Assembly: GCF_008520305.1 (NCBI RefSeq)
Contig: NZ_ML703260.1
Coordinates: forward strand, 165,060-217,074
Direction: 5' to 3'
Length of the DNA: 52,015 nucleotides
Source: Mesorhizobium sp. SARCC-RB16n
GTDB taxonomy: Bacteria; Pseudomonadota; Alphaproteobacteria; Rhizobiales; Rhizobiaceae
How positions within the stretch are numbered: the first letter of the stretch is position 1; every line of letters begins with the position of its first letter. Shown piece after piece: positions 8,148 through 16,875 of the stretch. The notes beneath the pieces were generated by a model that was given only the letters and a program-made list of their open reading frames with translations, searched no databases and was not told where the DNA came from. The translations under genes and the position numbers were made by a program.

Positions 8148-9626
8148 ATGGTCAAGACGCCGAAGATGCGACACTCGAAAAGCCGCCGCGAGCCGGTGAC
8201 CATCGATCTCGATCCGGGCGCCGTCTCACGCATCGTCGACGAGGATGCCGCCAAGGATGCGGCCCGGACCGACGAGGCGAAGGCCGAGGAAGCCGCGAAC
8301 GCCTCGCAGCCGGAGGCTCCGGAAGAGCCGGTGCATGCCGACCAGGCGGACCTTGAACCCTGGGAGCATGCCGATGCCGCCGCAGGGCAGGCCGGGACAG
8401 ATGCGTCACTGCATGCCGAGGCCAAAGCCGCCGAACCGGAAATGCCTTATCCCGGTTCGGATACTCCACCCAGACAAGCCAAGGCTTCCGATTATAATTT
8501 TGAGGACGCAACCGCGAAAACCGCCGAGACCAAGGCGGCTGCCGGAAAAACCGACGCAAGGAGCGAACCGATGGCAGCGCAGCCGAAGCGCGGCGGCCTC
8601 AACGGCATTGCCGCCGGCATTATCGGCGGCGTCATCGCGCTGGTCGGCGCTGGTGGCCTGCAATTTGCCGGCCTGCTCGGCGCCCCGGGCTCCGCCCCGG
8701 GTGCCTCGCTCGATGGGGTCAATGGCGAGATTGCCTCGCTGAAAAGCGAAATCGCGGACATGAGGGAAGCCGGCAACAACAATGGTGCATCTGCCAAGGT
8801 CGATGGACTGTCGTCGGCGCTCGATCAGGTCAAGAGCGATGTCGCGGCGCTGAAATCCGCGGTCGAAAAGGGCGGCGCCGGCGACAATGCCGGGCTCGCC
8901 GCGTTGAGCGACAAGGTCAAGCAGATCGAAGCCACGGTGGCGGCGCTCGGCAAGGCCGGCAACGCGGCGCCCGTCGATCTTGGCCGGCTCAATGAAAAAA
9001 TGGCGGGCCTCGATGCGCTGGTGAAGTCGACGGGCGAGGCCGCGAAGGCGCAGGAGGGCCGGCTCAGCGCGCTGGAGCAGTCGGTGTCGCAGCTTTCCGG
9101 CAAGGTCGATGCACAGGCATCGCAGCCGAAGATCGCGCTCGCCATCGCGGCTTCGGCGCTGAAGTCCGCGCTCGACCGCGGTGCGCCGTTTTCGGCCGAA
9201 CTCGATACGCTGGCCGCGATTTCGCCTGATGCGCCGCAGCTCGCGACATTGCGCCCCTATGCCGAAAAGGGCGTGCCGACCCGCACCGAGATCGCTTCGC
9301 AGATGGATGCGGCCGCCAATGCCATGGTCGCCGCCGCCACGCCGGTCGACCAGAATGCCGGCTTCCTGCAGAACCTGATGTCGAGCGCCGAATCGCTGGT
9401 CAAGGTCCGGCCAATCGGTGCCGTCGAAGGCGCCGGCGCACCGGAAACCGTGGCGCGCATGGAGGTTGCGGTCACTCAGGGCGATTACGCCAAGGCAATC
9501 AGCGAATACAACACATTGCCGGAAGCCGCGAAGGCCGCGGGCGCCGACTTTGCCGGCAAACTGAAGGCGCGCATCGAGGTCGAAACCCAGGTCGACGCGC
9601 TGATCTCCGGCGCGATGAAGGCATGA
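8148..9626 (+). CDS. Mitofilin/Mic60-like membrane protein
   Basis: This 492-residue protein has a long acidic, Ala/Pro-rich N-terminus (1-145), one transmembrane helix (about 151-178, Gly/Ala/Ile-rich), a heptad-like coiled-coil stretch (about 190-340) and a C-terminal domain with RMEVAVTQGDYAKAISEYNTLPEAAK. This matches the alphaproteobacterial mitofilin family (COG4223), homologous to mitochondrial Mic60 of cristae junctions, and located in heme operons in many species. The start ATG 8148 has GGAG 7 nt upstream. It likely bends or bridges the inner membrane from the periplasmic side. It sits between hemD and hemY. Confidence 0.9.
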   Translation: MVKTPKMRHSKSRREPVTIDLDPGAVSRIVDEDAAKDAARTDEAKAEEAANASQPEAPEEPVHADQADLEPWEHADAAAGQAGTDASLHAEAKAAEPEMPYPGSDTPPRQAKASDYNFEDATAKTAETKAAAGKTDARSEPMAAQPKRGGLNGIAAGIIGGVIALVGAGGLQFAGLLGAPGSAPGASLDGVNGEIASLKSEIADMREAGNNNGASAKVDGLSSALDQVKSDVAALKSAVEKGGAGDNAGLAALSDKVKQIEATVAALGKAGNAAPVDLGRLNEKMAGLDALVKSTGEAAKAQEGRLSALEQSVSQLSGKVDAQASQPKIALAIAASALKSALDRGAPFSAELDTLAAISPDAPQLATLRPYAEKGVPTRTEIASQMDAAANAMVAAATPVDQNAGFLQNLMSSAESLVKVRPIGAVEGAGAPETVARMEVAVTQGDYAKAISEYNTLPEAAKAAGADFAGKLKARIEVETQVDALISGAMKA

Positions 9627-9636
9627 GGGCAACACG

Positions 9637-11232
9637 ATGATCCGCCTGCTCGCCTTCCTCATCGTCGTCTTCTCGCTCGGACTGGGCTTTGCCTGGCTGG
9701 CCGACAGGCCCGGCGACATGGTCGTCACCTTCAACGGCTACCAGTACCAGGTGAGCCTGATGGTGGCGGCGGTGGCCGTCGTTGCCGTCGTTGCCGGGGT
9801 GATGATCGTCTGGTGGCTCATCAAGTCGCTGTGGAACAGCCCCTACACCATCTCGCGCTATTTCCGCGTGCGCCGCCGCGACCGGGGCTATCAGGCGCTG
9901 TCGACCGGCATGATCGCCGCCGGCGCCGGCGACGGAGCGCTGGCCCGCAAGAAGACCAAGGAAGCAGCCAAGCTGATCCGCTCCGACCAGGAGCCGCTGA
10001 TCCATCTGCTCGAGGCGCAGGCATCGCTGCTCGAAGGCGATCATGAAGGCGCGCGTCAAAAGTTCGAGAGCATGCTAGACGACCCCGAAATGCGGCTGCT
10101 CGGCCTGCGCGGGCTTTACCTGGAAGCTGAGCGGCTGGGCGACCGCAATGCCGCCCGGCACTATGCCGGCCGCGCCGCCGCAGTGGCGCCGCAACTGGCC
10201 TGGGCGGCCGAATCGACGTTGGAGGAGCTGACCGAGCGCGGCGACTGGGACGGTGCGCTGAAACTGGTCGACGCGCAGAAGTCGACGCGGCAGATCGAGC
10301 GCGACGCCGCCAACCGCCGCCGTGCGGTGCTATTGACCGCCAAGGCGCAGTCGCTCGCCGACAGCGATCCCGCGGCTGCCAGGACAGCGGCGATCGAGGC
10401 CAACAGACTGCAGCCGGACTTCGCCCCTGCCGCCGTTGCCGCCGCCGCGGCGCTGTTCAAGCAGAACGACGTGCGCAAAGGTTCGAAGATCCTCGAAGCA
10501 GCGTGGAAGGCCGAGCCGCATCCCGAGATTGCCGAACTCTACACCCATGCAAGGCCGGGCGACGCCGTGCTTGATCGGCTCAACCGGGCAAAGAAGCTGC
10601 AGGAGATGAAGAAGAACCACGCCGAATCGTCGATGACGGTGGCACGTGCCGCGCTCGACGCGCAGGATTTGTCGACCGCTCGCCGCGAGGCCGAAGCCGC
10701 GATCCGCATGGACCGCCGCGAGGGCGCCTATCTGCTCCTGGCCGACATCGAGGAGGCCGAGACCGGCGACCAGGGCAAGGTGCGGCAGCTGCTCTCCAAG
10801 GCGGTGCGGGCGCCGCGCGATCCGGCCTGGGTCGCCGATGGCGTCATCTCCGAGCGCTGGGCGCCGGTATCGCCGGTCACAGGCAGGCTCGACGCCTTCG
10901 AATGGCGGGCGCCGATGGAGCGCCTTGGCCAGCTGATCGACAACCGCGATGAAGAGCCGGATGCCCCGGTGGTGGCCATCGAAGCGCCGGGCAGGCCGGA
11001 AAAGCCGGTCGAGGTGATCGACCATGCCGCCCCGGGCAATGAGGCAGCGGCCAAGGACGCCGAAAGCCGCGAGGATCATGTCACCCCGGTCACGGCCGCC
11101 GCCTTTGCCGCGGTGCCGGCCGATGCCGAGGCCGTCGAGCCGGCGGAAGAACTGGCGCGCCTGCCGGACGATCCCGGCGTCGATCCGGACGACGAGGCGG
11201 AAAAGTCGCCGCGCCGGTTCCGGCTGTTTTGA
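9637..11232 (+). CDS. hemY: HemY N-terminal/TPR membrane protein
   Basis: This is HemY in the proteobacterial sense (HemY_N domain), not the Gram-positive protoporphyrinogen oxidase. The 531 residues begin with two transmembrane helices (about 3-22 and 43-66) joined by the typical DRPGDMVVTFNGYQYQVSL segment, then RYFRVRRRDRGYQALSTGMIAAGAGD and a series of TPR-like helical repeats to about residue 420. The last 100 residues are acidic and Pro/Ala-rich and appear disordered. It is a presumed scaffold for heme enzymes at the inner membrane. A GAGGGC site precedes ATG 9637, 10 bp after the mitofilin gene. Confidence 0.94.
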   Translation: MIRLLAFLIVVFSLGLGFAWLADRPGDMVVTFNGYQYQVSLMVAAVAVVAVVAGVMIVWWLIKSLWNSPYTISRYFRVRRRDRGYQALSTGMIAAGAGDGALARKKTKEAAKLIRSDQEPLIHLLEAQASLLEGDHEGARQKFESMLDDPEMRLLGLRGLYLEAERLGDRNAARHYAGRAAAVAPQLAWAAESTLEELTERGDWDGALKLVDAQKSTRQIERDAANRRRAVLLTAKAQSLADSDPAAARTAAIEANRLQPDFAPAAVAAAAALFKQNDVRKGSKILEAAWKAEPHPEIAELYTHARPGDAVLDRLNRAKKLQEMKKNHAESSMTVARAALDAQDLSTARREAEAAIRMDRREGAYLLLADIEEAETGDQGKVRQLLSKAVRAPRDPAWVADGVISERWAPVSPVTGRLDAFEWRAPMERLGQLIDNRDEEPDAPVVAIEAPGRPEKPVEVIDHAAPGNEAAAKDAESREDHVTPVTAAAFAAVPADAEAVEPAEELARLPDDPGVDPDDEAEKSPRRFRLF

Positions 11233-11285
11233 TTTTGGCCATCGTGTGATTTGACTTGGCCATCGGGCCGTTTGGGAATGGATTG

Positions 11286-11765
11286 ATGTTCGAGCGCGTT
11301 CTGTCGTTTCTCAGGGATTTGCCGGCCGGCTCCGGCAGCCGCACCAGCACGGACGATCCGCGCGTCGCGGCTTCGGCGCTGCTCTACCATGTGATGAATG
11401 CCGACGGCGTGCGCCAGGATGTCGAATGGGAGCGCTTCAAGGCGGTGCTGGCGCAGAGCTATTCGATCAGCGGTGCCGAACTCGAAGCGCTCGCCGCTGC
11501 CGGCGAGCGCGCCGACAACGAGGCGATCGACCTCTATGCCTTCACCAGCGTGCTCAAGCGCCATCTCGACGCGGAAGGGCGCAAGGCCTTCATCGGCCTG
11601 ATGTGGGAGATCGTCTATGCCGATGGCGAGCTGCATGAGCTCGAGGACAATACGGTGTGGCGCGTCGCCGAGCTGATCGGCGTCGAGCGCCACGACCGGG
11701 TCGAGGCGCGCCGCAAGGCTGCGGCGCAGGCACCCGGCGCCACCGGAACATCGAGCGACGAGTAG
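11286..11765 (+). CDS. TerB-like tellurite-resistance-family protein
   Basis: The 159-residue protein contains a TerB-type all-helical domain with its acidic, metal-binding turns: VMNADGVRQDVEWERF near residue 38 and VYADGELHELEDN near residue 115. TerB domains occur in stress and membrane-surveillance proteins; a specific tellurite role is not implied. I chose ATG 11286 (MFERVLSFL) rather than a codon at 11256, since the family begins at this helix. It lies 53 bp after hemY and 15 bp before the amidotransferase gene, so it may share their transcript. Confidence 0.85.
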   Translation: MFERVLSFLRDLPAGSGSRTSTDDPRVAASALLYHVMNADGVRQDVEWERFKAVLAQSYSISGAELEALAAAGERADNEAIDLYAFTSVLKRHLDAEGRKAFIGLMWEIVYADGELHELEDNTVWRVAELIGVERHDRVEARRKAAAQAPGATGTSSDE

Positions 11766-11780
11766 GATTTTCGCCTTTCC

Positions 11781-12497
11781 ATGCACCGCAGAACGAGCCC
11801 GAAGCCAAAGATCCTGATCATTCTACATCAGGAGAATTCGAGCCCCGGACGCGTCGGCCACATGCTGCTGGAAGAAGGCTTCGGTCTCGACATCCGCCGC
11901 CCGCCGCTTGGCGACGCCTTGCCGGAAACGCTGGATGATCATGCCGGGGCGGTGGTGTTCGGCGGGCCGATGAGCGCCAATGACGAGGACGAGTTCGTCC
12001 GCCGCGAGACCAACTGGCTGGAAATCCCGCTCAGGGAAAACCGGCCACTGCTCGGCATCTGCCTTGGCGCGCAGATGCTGGCCAATCATCTCGGCGGCAA
12101 GGTCGAGGGCCACGGCGAAGGGCTGGTCGAGATCGGCTGGTATCCGCTGAGGGCAACCGAGGCCGGCAAGAAACTGATGCACTGGCCCGAAATGGTCTAC
12201 CAGTTCCATCGCGAGGGCTTTTCGCTGCCGGGCGACGCGATGCTGCTGGCCACGAACGAGACTTATCCCAACCAGGCCTTCCGCTATGGCGACAATGCCT
12301 GGGGCATCCAGTTCCATGGCGAACTGACCCGGGTGATGATGCAGCGCTGGGTGGTGCGCGGCGCCCACCGCTTCGAGCTGCCCGGGGCGCAGCCCGGCCG
12401 CGACCATCTCGGCGGCCGGCTGATCTGGGACATGCATCTGAAGCGCTGGCTCGACGAGTTCTTGCGCATGATTTTTGGCGGGCCGGTGGCGCGGTAA
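11781..12497 (+). CDS. Class I glutamine amidotransferase (GATase1-like)
   Basis: The 238-residue protein is a triad-type amidotransferase: FGGPMSANDED near residue 60, the nucleophile elbow LLGICLGAQML with Cys94, and a histidine in WGIQFHGELT followed by a glutamate. This is the free-standing GuaA-GATase-like family often annotated as GMP synthase-related, in which ammonia from glutamine would be passed to an unknown acceptor. It is not the PuuD gamma-glutamyl hydrolase type by its GGPMS and layout. It follows the TerB gene by 15 bp and converges on a small minus-strand gene. Confidence 0.88.
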   Translation: MHRRTSPKPKILIILHQENSSPGRVGHMLLEEGFGLDIRRPPLGDALPETLDDHAGAVVFGGPMSANDEDEFVRRETNWLEIPLRENRPLLGICLGAQMLANHLGGKVEGHGEGLVEIGWYPLRATEAGKKLMHWPEMVYQFHREGFSLPGDAMLLATNETYPNQAFRYGDNAWGIQFHGELTRVMMQRWVVRGAHRFELPGAQPGRDHLGGRLIWDMHLKRWLDEFLRMIFGGPVAR

Positions 12498-12558
12498 AGT
12501 CAAACAACTGCTCTGGACGGTCAAATCTGGCCGACCGGCGGCTTTCGGAGCGTGAAAA

Positions 12559-12789
12559 TTAGTCCGAAAAGCTCACGCTCACGCCGCGCTGCCGAAAATA
12601 AGCCTGCATCAACTTGCGGCCCGAGCGGTTGCTCTGCGCCAATTTGGCAGGATCGAACACCGCCTGTTTTATCCCCTCTCGTATCAGCGCTGCCTTGAGC
12701 GTCGCAATATGTGCGTCGATGTCGGCATTGTCCGCCCGAAGCGACGCATAGATACTTTCGGTCGCCTCGGCCACAGTGGGTTCGCTCAC
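12559..12789 (-). CDS. Small hypothetical protein
   Basis: This is a 76-residue protein I do not recognise. It is helical in character, with an acidic N-terminal half and a basic C-terminal half (SNRSGRKLMQAYFRQRG), no transmembrane segment and no cysteine. The start is GTG 12789, with AGGA 8 nt upstream. A perfect two-copy 15-bp G-rich repeat lies just upstream at 12804-12833, inside the leader between this gene and the MFS gene. Codon use is like its neighbours. Confidence 0.6.
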   Translation of the reverse strand: MSEPTVAEATESIYASLRADNADIDAHIATLKAALIREGIKQAVFDPAKLAQSNRSGRKLMQAYFRQRGVSVSFSD

Positions 12790-12803
12790 AGGTGTCGTCC
12801 TTT

Positions 12804-12833
12804 GGTTGGTTGGGCGGGGGTTGGTTGGGCGGG
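12804..12833. repeat. Perfect 15-bp tandem repeat, G-rich
   Basis: GGTTGGTTGGGCGGG is repeated twice without a mismatch on the plus strand, in the leader of the small minus-strand gene. The many G runs could form a quadruplex in the DNA, and the C-rich complement would be in the mRNA leader. Confidence 0.8.
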
Positions 12834-12877
12834 CGGCTTAGCACAGATTCGCAGCTCCGCCGATACCGGTGAGACCG

Positions 12878-14116
12878 TCAGTTTCGCCCATTGAGGTGGC
12901 GAACCCTGCGCAGTTGCGGGAATAGATAGGCCCACAGGCCGGCAACCGCGACGGCGCCGACGCCGCCGACGACCACCGCCGGAACCGTGCCGATCAGCGC
13001 CGCCATGGTGCCGGCGCGGAATTCGCCGACCTCGTTGGAGGCGCCGACGAAAACCTGGTTGACGGCGTTGACGCGGCCGCGCACCTCGTCCGGCGTCCAC
13101 AGCTGGATCAGCGTTTCCCTGATGTAGACGCTGAACATGTCGGTGGCGCCGAGGAAGACCAGAGCGACGATAGACAGCCAGGTGACGGTCGACAGGCCGA
13201 ACAATACGGTGCAGGCACCGAATGCCGCGACGAAGCCGAGCATGATCTTGCCGGCATTGTCGCGGAGCGGGTGCCCCGCCAGCCAGACCGCAACGCAGAT
13301 GGCGCCGATGCCGGGCGCCGACCGCAGCAGGCCCAGGCCCCAGGGGCCAAGTTCAAGAATATCGCGCGCATAGACCGGCAGCAGCGCCGAGGCGCCGGAC
13401 AGGAGCACGGCGAAGAGATCCAGCGAGATGGCGCCAAGCACGATCTTTTCACTCCAGATGTAGCGGAAGCCGGCAAACAGTGTTTCCATCGTCGGCTTGT
13501 CGGTGGCGCTTTGCTGGGCGGGTTTGGGAATGGTGAAGATCAGCAGACCGGCCACCAGCATCAACACAGAGGCGACGGCGTATGCGGCTTCAGCCGAGAC
13601 GCCATAGAGCAGGCCGCCTGCGACCGGGCCGATGATCGTTGCCGTTTGCCAGGCGGACGAGTTCCACGCAATCGCGTTGCCGAAATCTTCCGGCGGCACC
13701 AGATTGGCGAACAGTGACGACGAGGCCGGGCCGTAAAAGGCGCGCGCCATGCCGAACAGCGCCAGAACGAGGAAGATAGGCAGCGGACTGACGAGGCCGC
13801 GCAGCGTGAAGTACAGGAGAACGAGCGCACAGGTTGCCTCGACCACCGTTGCTAGCGCCATGATCAGGCGGCGGCCGAAGCGGTCGGCGACGACGCCGGT
13901 GACCAGCACCAGCAACAGCGAAGGCAGGAACTGGACGATGCCGACAATGCCGAGATCGAAGGGATCTCGCGTCAGATCATAGATCTGCCAGCCGACGGCG
14001 ACGGAAACGATCATGGTCGCGAATGTGGTGAGAAAGCGCGCCGTCCAGTAGCTGAGGAAGGCTTTGTGCCGGAAAGCCGCGTAGCGCTGCTCCGGCGAGG
14101 TTTGTTCTGGTATCAT
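12878..14116 (-). CDS. MFS transporter, enterobactin-exporter (EntS)-like
   Basis: The 412-residue protein has about twelve transmembrane helices. The motif between helices 2 and 3 is VVADRFGRRLIM, the signature MFS loop, and the middle has MARAFYGPASSSLFANLVPPED, typical of the EntS/MFS_3 group (multidrug or siderophore efflux). The N-terminus FRHKAFLSYWTARFLTTFATM fits this family. It starts at ATG 14116 and is followed on the same strand by the small hypothetical gene. No regulator is adjacent, so the exported compound is unknown. Confidence 0.92.
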   Translation of the reverse strand: MIPEQTSPEQRYAAFRHKAFLSYWTARFLTTFATMIVSVAVGWQIYDLTRDPFDLGIVGIVQFLPSLLLVLVTGVVADRFGRRLIMALATVVEATCALVLLYFTLRGLVSPLPIFLVLALFGMARAFYGPASSSLFANLVPPEDFGNAIAWNSSAWQTATIIGPVAGGLLYGVSAEAAYAVASVLMLVAGLLIFTIPKPAQQSATDKPTMETLFAGFRYIWSEKIVLGAISLDLFAVLLSGASALLPVYARDILELGPWGLGLLRSAPGIGAICVAVWLAGHPLRDNAGKIMLGFVAAFGACTVLFGLSTVTWLSIVALVFLGATDMFSVYIRETLIQLWTPDEVRGRVNAVNQVFVGASNEVGEFRAGTMAALIGTVPAVVVGGVGAVAVAGLWAYLFPQLRRVRHLNGRN

Positions 14117-14274
14117 GGAACATGGCCCCGTTGCGATGGCATCGGCTGGCGGGGCACTTCCCGGATGGGCGCTGGTCCGACCAATGGAACTTGGTAAAGT
14201 TCGGCGCGGATATGCTTTAAAATCAGGCCTGGATCAAGGGACTTTCGAGCCGCCCCGCTGTTCGCGCGCGGAAT

Positions 14275-15374
14275 TTACCTGCGTAGCGCAGCCGAAATCG
14301 CGTCCAGTCCGCCTCTCAGCTCGGCCTCCGTCGGCCAGCCGAAGCCGACACGGAAGAAGCGCTTTTCCATCTCGAACCAGTGGCCGGGCCCGACATAGGT
14401 ACCGTGGTCTTCCAGCAGCCTGACATAGAACCGGTCGAGGTCGAAGCCGGGCTCGACATTGAGGCGCGGGAAGCCGACGACACCGCCCTCGGGCCGCACC
14501 CAGTCGACCAACGGCTCGCGGTCGATCCAGGCCTGGACGATATCACGGCGCTTGCCATTTCGGGCAGCAGCTTTGCCAGAAACGCGTCCCGGCGCTCCAG
14601 CATGCCGCGCGCGATGCCTTCGTCGATGACGCTGCCACAGATGCCGATCTGCTCCTTGGCGACAAGGAATTTTTCCTGGAGGGCGGCATCCCTCGTGGTC
14701 AGCCAGCCGATGCGGATGCCGGGAATGCCGAAGGCTTTCGACAGCGAGGAGACGCTGATCGCCTTTTTGCTCAGCGAGGCCGCCGAGGGCAGGCGCCGTC
14801 CATAGGAGAGGTCGCGATAGGTCTCATCGACCAGCAAATGGCAGTCGCTGGCTTTGGCGAGCGCGACCAGTGCGTCCAATTCGGCACGGCTCATCATTGT
14901 GCCGGTCGGGTTGTGCGGGCAAGTGACGCTGATCAGTTTCGTGTTCGACCGCATCGCTGCCTTGACGCGCTCGACGTCGATGGCGAAGCCTTCGTCGAAG
15001 GCGAGGTCGACGAAGCTGATGGCGCAGCCGATTGCGCGCGGCGTCTCAATGTTGGTGGCGTAGTTGGGTCTGATGACGACGAGGTGATCGCCGGCTGACA
15101 GCAGCGAGGTCGAGATGATGAACAGCGCACCGGCCGCACCGGCGGTGACCAGCACATCGTCGGGCGAAATGCCGGCATCTTGTGCTGCGATCAGGTCGCG
15201 CAGCGCCTTGTCGCCGCGATGCTCGCCGTAGAAGAGCGTCAGGTCGGGCAGCGAGAGGCCGATGTCGGAGAGCTTCTGGTCGGCAATCGAGCTTTCGGAG
15301 AGATTGTAGCGGATACGGTCATAGCCGTATTCCTCCGGGGCCTCTTTCTCGATCACCATCCTGTTGTAGTTCAT
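14275..15374 (-). pseudogene. PLP aminotransferase (class I/II), frameshifted
   Basis: The first reading frame (from ATG 15374, good GGGGGGAAG site) has a normal fold-type I aminotransferase: ITSVTCPHNPTG-like segment near residue 147, VDETYRDLSYG, and SLSKAFGIPGIRIGWL with the PLP-binding lysine. Near 14552-14554 the frame shifts by one base; the other frame continues LVDWVRPEGGVVGFPRLN through VGFGWPTEAE to a stop at 14275. Restoring one base in the short A run at the junction (GCAAGCG) would join them with a normal length of about 366 residues. It is either a recent pseudogene or a sequencing error. Confidence 0.85.
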
Positions 15375-15414
15375 GGCTTCCCCCCAAAAAGCTTGTCTGG
15401 TTCATCCAAGCCAC

Positions 15415-15456
15415 AAAAGCATGAAGCCTGCCAAGGCGGAATCGCCGGCAGGCTTC
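15415..15456 (-). terminator. Rho-independent-like terminator after mucR
   Basis: The arms GAAGCCTGCC (15423-15432) and GGCAGGCTTC (15447-15456) are a perfect 10-bp inverted repeat with an inner GGC/GCC pair. Read on the minus strand the hairpin is followed by GCTTTTG. It lies 28 bp past the mucR stop. Confidence 0.65.
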
Positions 15457-15484
15457 AGACAAACATTGGCTCAGATGAAATTGC

Positions 15485-15949
15485 TCAGGCCGAAACCTTG
15501 GCCTTCCTGCCCTTCGACTTGGCAGGCGCCGGGGCGACGGCCTTGCGGCCGAGGCCGATCGACTTTGCCAGTTCCGAGCGCGAAGCGGCGTAGTTGGGGG
15601 CAACCATCGGATAGTCCGACGGCAGGCCCCATTTGGCGCGGTAGGCGTCCGGCGTCAGGCCGAAATGCACGCCGAGGTGACGCTTCAGAGATTTGAACTT
15701 CTTGCCGTCCTCGAGGCAGATGATGAAATCCGGCGTCACCGACTTCTTCGGGTTGACGGCCGGGACCAGCGGTGCCGCCACCGGGGCGACCGGCTGGCCG
15801 AGCCCCCTGATCGAGGCGCTGACGCTGGCGATCAGCTCGGGAAGGCCGGACGCGGGCAGGCGATTCTTCTCGACATAGGCCGATACGATATGGGCTGTCA
15901 GTTCGAGAAGGTCGAGGGTCTTGCTGGCGTGGCTATTTTCGTCGGTCAA
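15485..15949 (-). CDS. mucR: MucR/Ros family transcriptional regulator
   Basis: MucR is a small nucleoid-associated-like regulator controlling exopolysaccharide, motility and symbiosis or virulence genes in Rhizobiales. The 154-residue protein has an N-terminal oligomerisation region (LDLLELTAHIVSAYVEKN), a Pro/Ala/Val linker, and the Ros zinc-finger region (about 74-115, SLKRHLGVHFGLTPDAYRAKWG) with a basic tail. In the finger, Cys78 is kept but the second Cys position is Asp81; His91 and His95 are present, so metal binding would be C-D-H-H or reduced. I chose TTG 15949 because GGAGGA lies 6 nt upstream; an ATG at 15967 is upstream of that site. Confidence 0.9.
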   Translation of the reverse strand: MTDENSHASKTLDLLELTAHIVSAYVEKNRLPASGLPELIASVSASIRGLGQPVAPVAAPLVPAVNPKKSVTPDFIICLEDGKKFKSLKRHLGVHFGLTPDAYRAKWGLPSDYPMVAPNYAASRSELAKSIGLGRKAVAPAPAKSKGRKAKVSA

Positions 15950-16039
15950 TCTATTTCCTCCATCCATGGCGCATGACCTCGAAAATGGGGCCGTTTTCAA
16001 AAGGAATGATGCGCAAAATTAAAGTGCGTCGTCTTTGTG

Positions 16040-16058
16040 CATCGCGCGCGACGCGATG
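16040..16058. promoter_or_regulatory. Perfect inverted repeat upstream of mucR
   Basis: CATCGCG, 5 bp, CGCGATG form a perfect 7-bp palindrome about 90 bp upstream of the mucR start. It could be an operator or a hairpin in the mucR leader. The 207-bp gap at 15950-16156 also has an A/T-rich stretch near 16125-16156, which fits a promoter region. MucR autoregulation is common in the family. Confidence 0.4.
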
Positions 16059-16156
16059 TAGTGGGGCTGACTTCCTAGTCGGCAAATCTGCACAATGCAA
16101 TCTATCGGCACGGCATCACACGTCATTTTGAACGACTATACTAAACTGTAATAATA

Positions 16157-16861
16157 TCAGACGATCAGCGCCTTGTCGCGCCATAGACGAAATCCGCCTT
16201 CGAAGGCGCGTGTGTTGTCACCGCGCCTGGAGTGGGCGGGCAATTCGTCGAGCTTGTCGACATTGCCGCCACCGATGACGACATAGTCTGGCTGCAGGGC
16301 GGCTCGTAGCCGGTTGACGACATCGAAGACATAGCCGCGCCACTTCTTCTTGCCGCGTTTTTCCAGGCCGCGTTCGCCGACATAATCCTCGAAACTCCGT
16401 CCTTTTCGGTAGGGAAGATGGGCGAGTTCCATCGGCTGACCGACATTGTCGAAGACCATCGCCGCACCGAGGCCGGTTCCGAGACCGAGGAACAGCATGC
16501 GCCCGCCCTCATAGCTGCCGATGGCCTGCATCAGCGCATCATTGACCACCTTGACCGGCTTGCCGAACTCGCCGGCGAAATCGAAGCCGGCCCAGCCCTT
16601 GCCGAGATTCATGGGGTCAAGCACCGGCTTGTTGTGACGCACCGGGCCCGGATAGCCCATCGAGATGACGTCATAGGACAGGCCCTCGGCGAGCTTCTTG
16701 ACTTTGTCGATCATCTGCCGCGGCGTCAGGTCCGGTCCGGAATCGGTCCGACGTTCGGCGCCGCCAGCGCTGGTCAGGATCTTGACGTGCGACCCGCCAA
16801 TGTCGATCGAAAGGACGACCTGCCCGGGGTCCAACGCAGCCCGCTTCACCGCCTTGGCCAT
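16157..16861 (-). CDS. ROK-family glucokinase-like protein
   Basis: The 234-residue protein has the phosphate-1 motif LSIDIGGSHVKIL near residue 20 and GLGTGLGAAM near residue 120, placing it in the ROK / polyphosphate-glucokinase-like sugar kinases; it would phosphorylate glucose to glucose 6-phosphate. The start ATG 16861 has GGAGG 7 nt upstream; ATG 16879, overlapping the zwf stop as ATGA, is an alternative. It ends a four-gene unit (glucoamylase, gnd, zwf, kinase), which makes glucose the likely substrate. It is shorter than typical ROK kinases (about 300), fitting the PPGK group. Whether ATP or polyphosphate is the donor cannot be told. Confidence 0.85.
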   Translation of the reverse strand: MAKAVKRAALDPGQVVLSIDIGGSHVKILTSAGGAERRTDSGPDLTPRQMIDKVKKLAEGLSYDVISMGYPGPVRHNKPVLDPMNLGKGWAGFDFAGEFGKPVKVVNDALMQAIGSYEGGRMLFLGLGTGLGAAMVFDNVGQPMELAHLPYRKGRSFEDYVGERGLEKRGKKKWRGYVFDVVNRLRAALQPDYVVIGGGNVDKLDELPAHSRRGDNTRAFEGGFRLWRDKALIV

Positions 16862-16875
16862 CTTGTCCCCTCCGC

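Noticed and set aside
11781-12497. Amidotransferase considered as the missing PuuD hydrolase of the amine pathway
   Set aside because: Its motifs (GGPMS, LLGICLGAQ) fit the GuaA-like stand-alone group, and it is 30 kb away in another operon.
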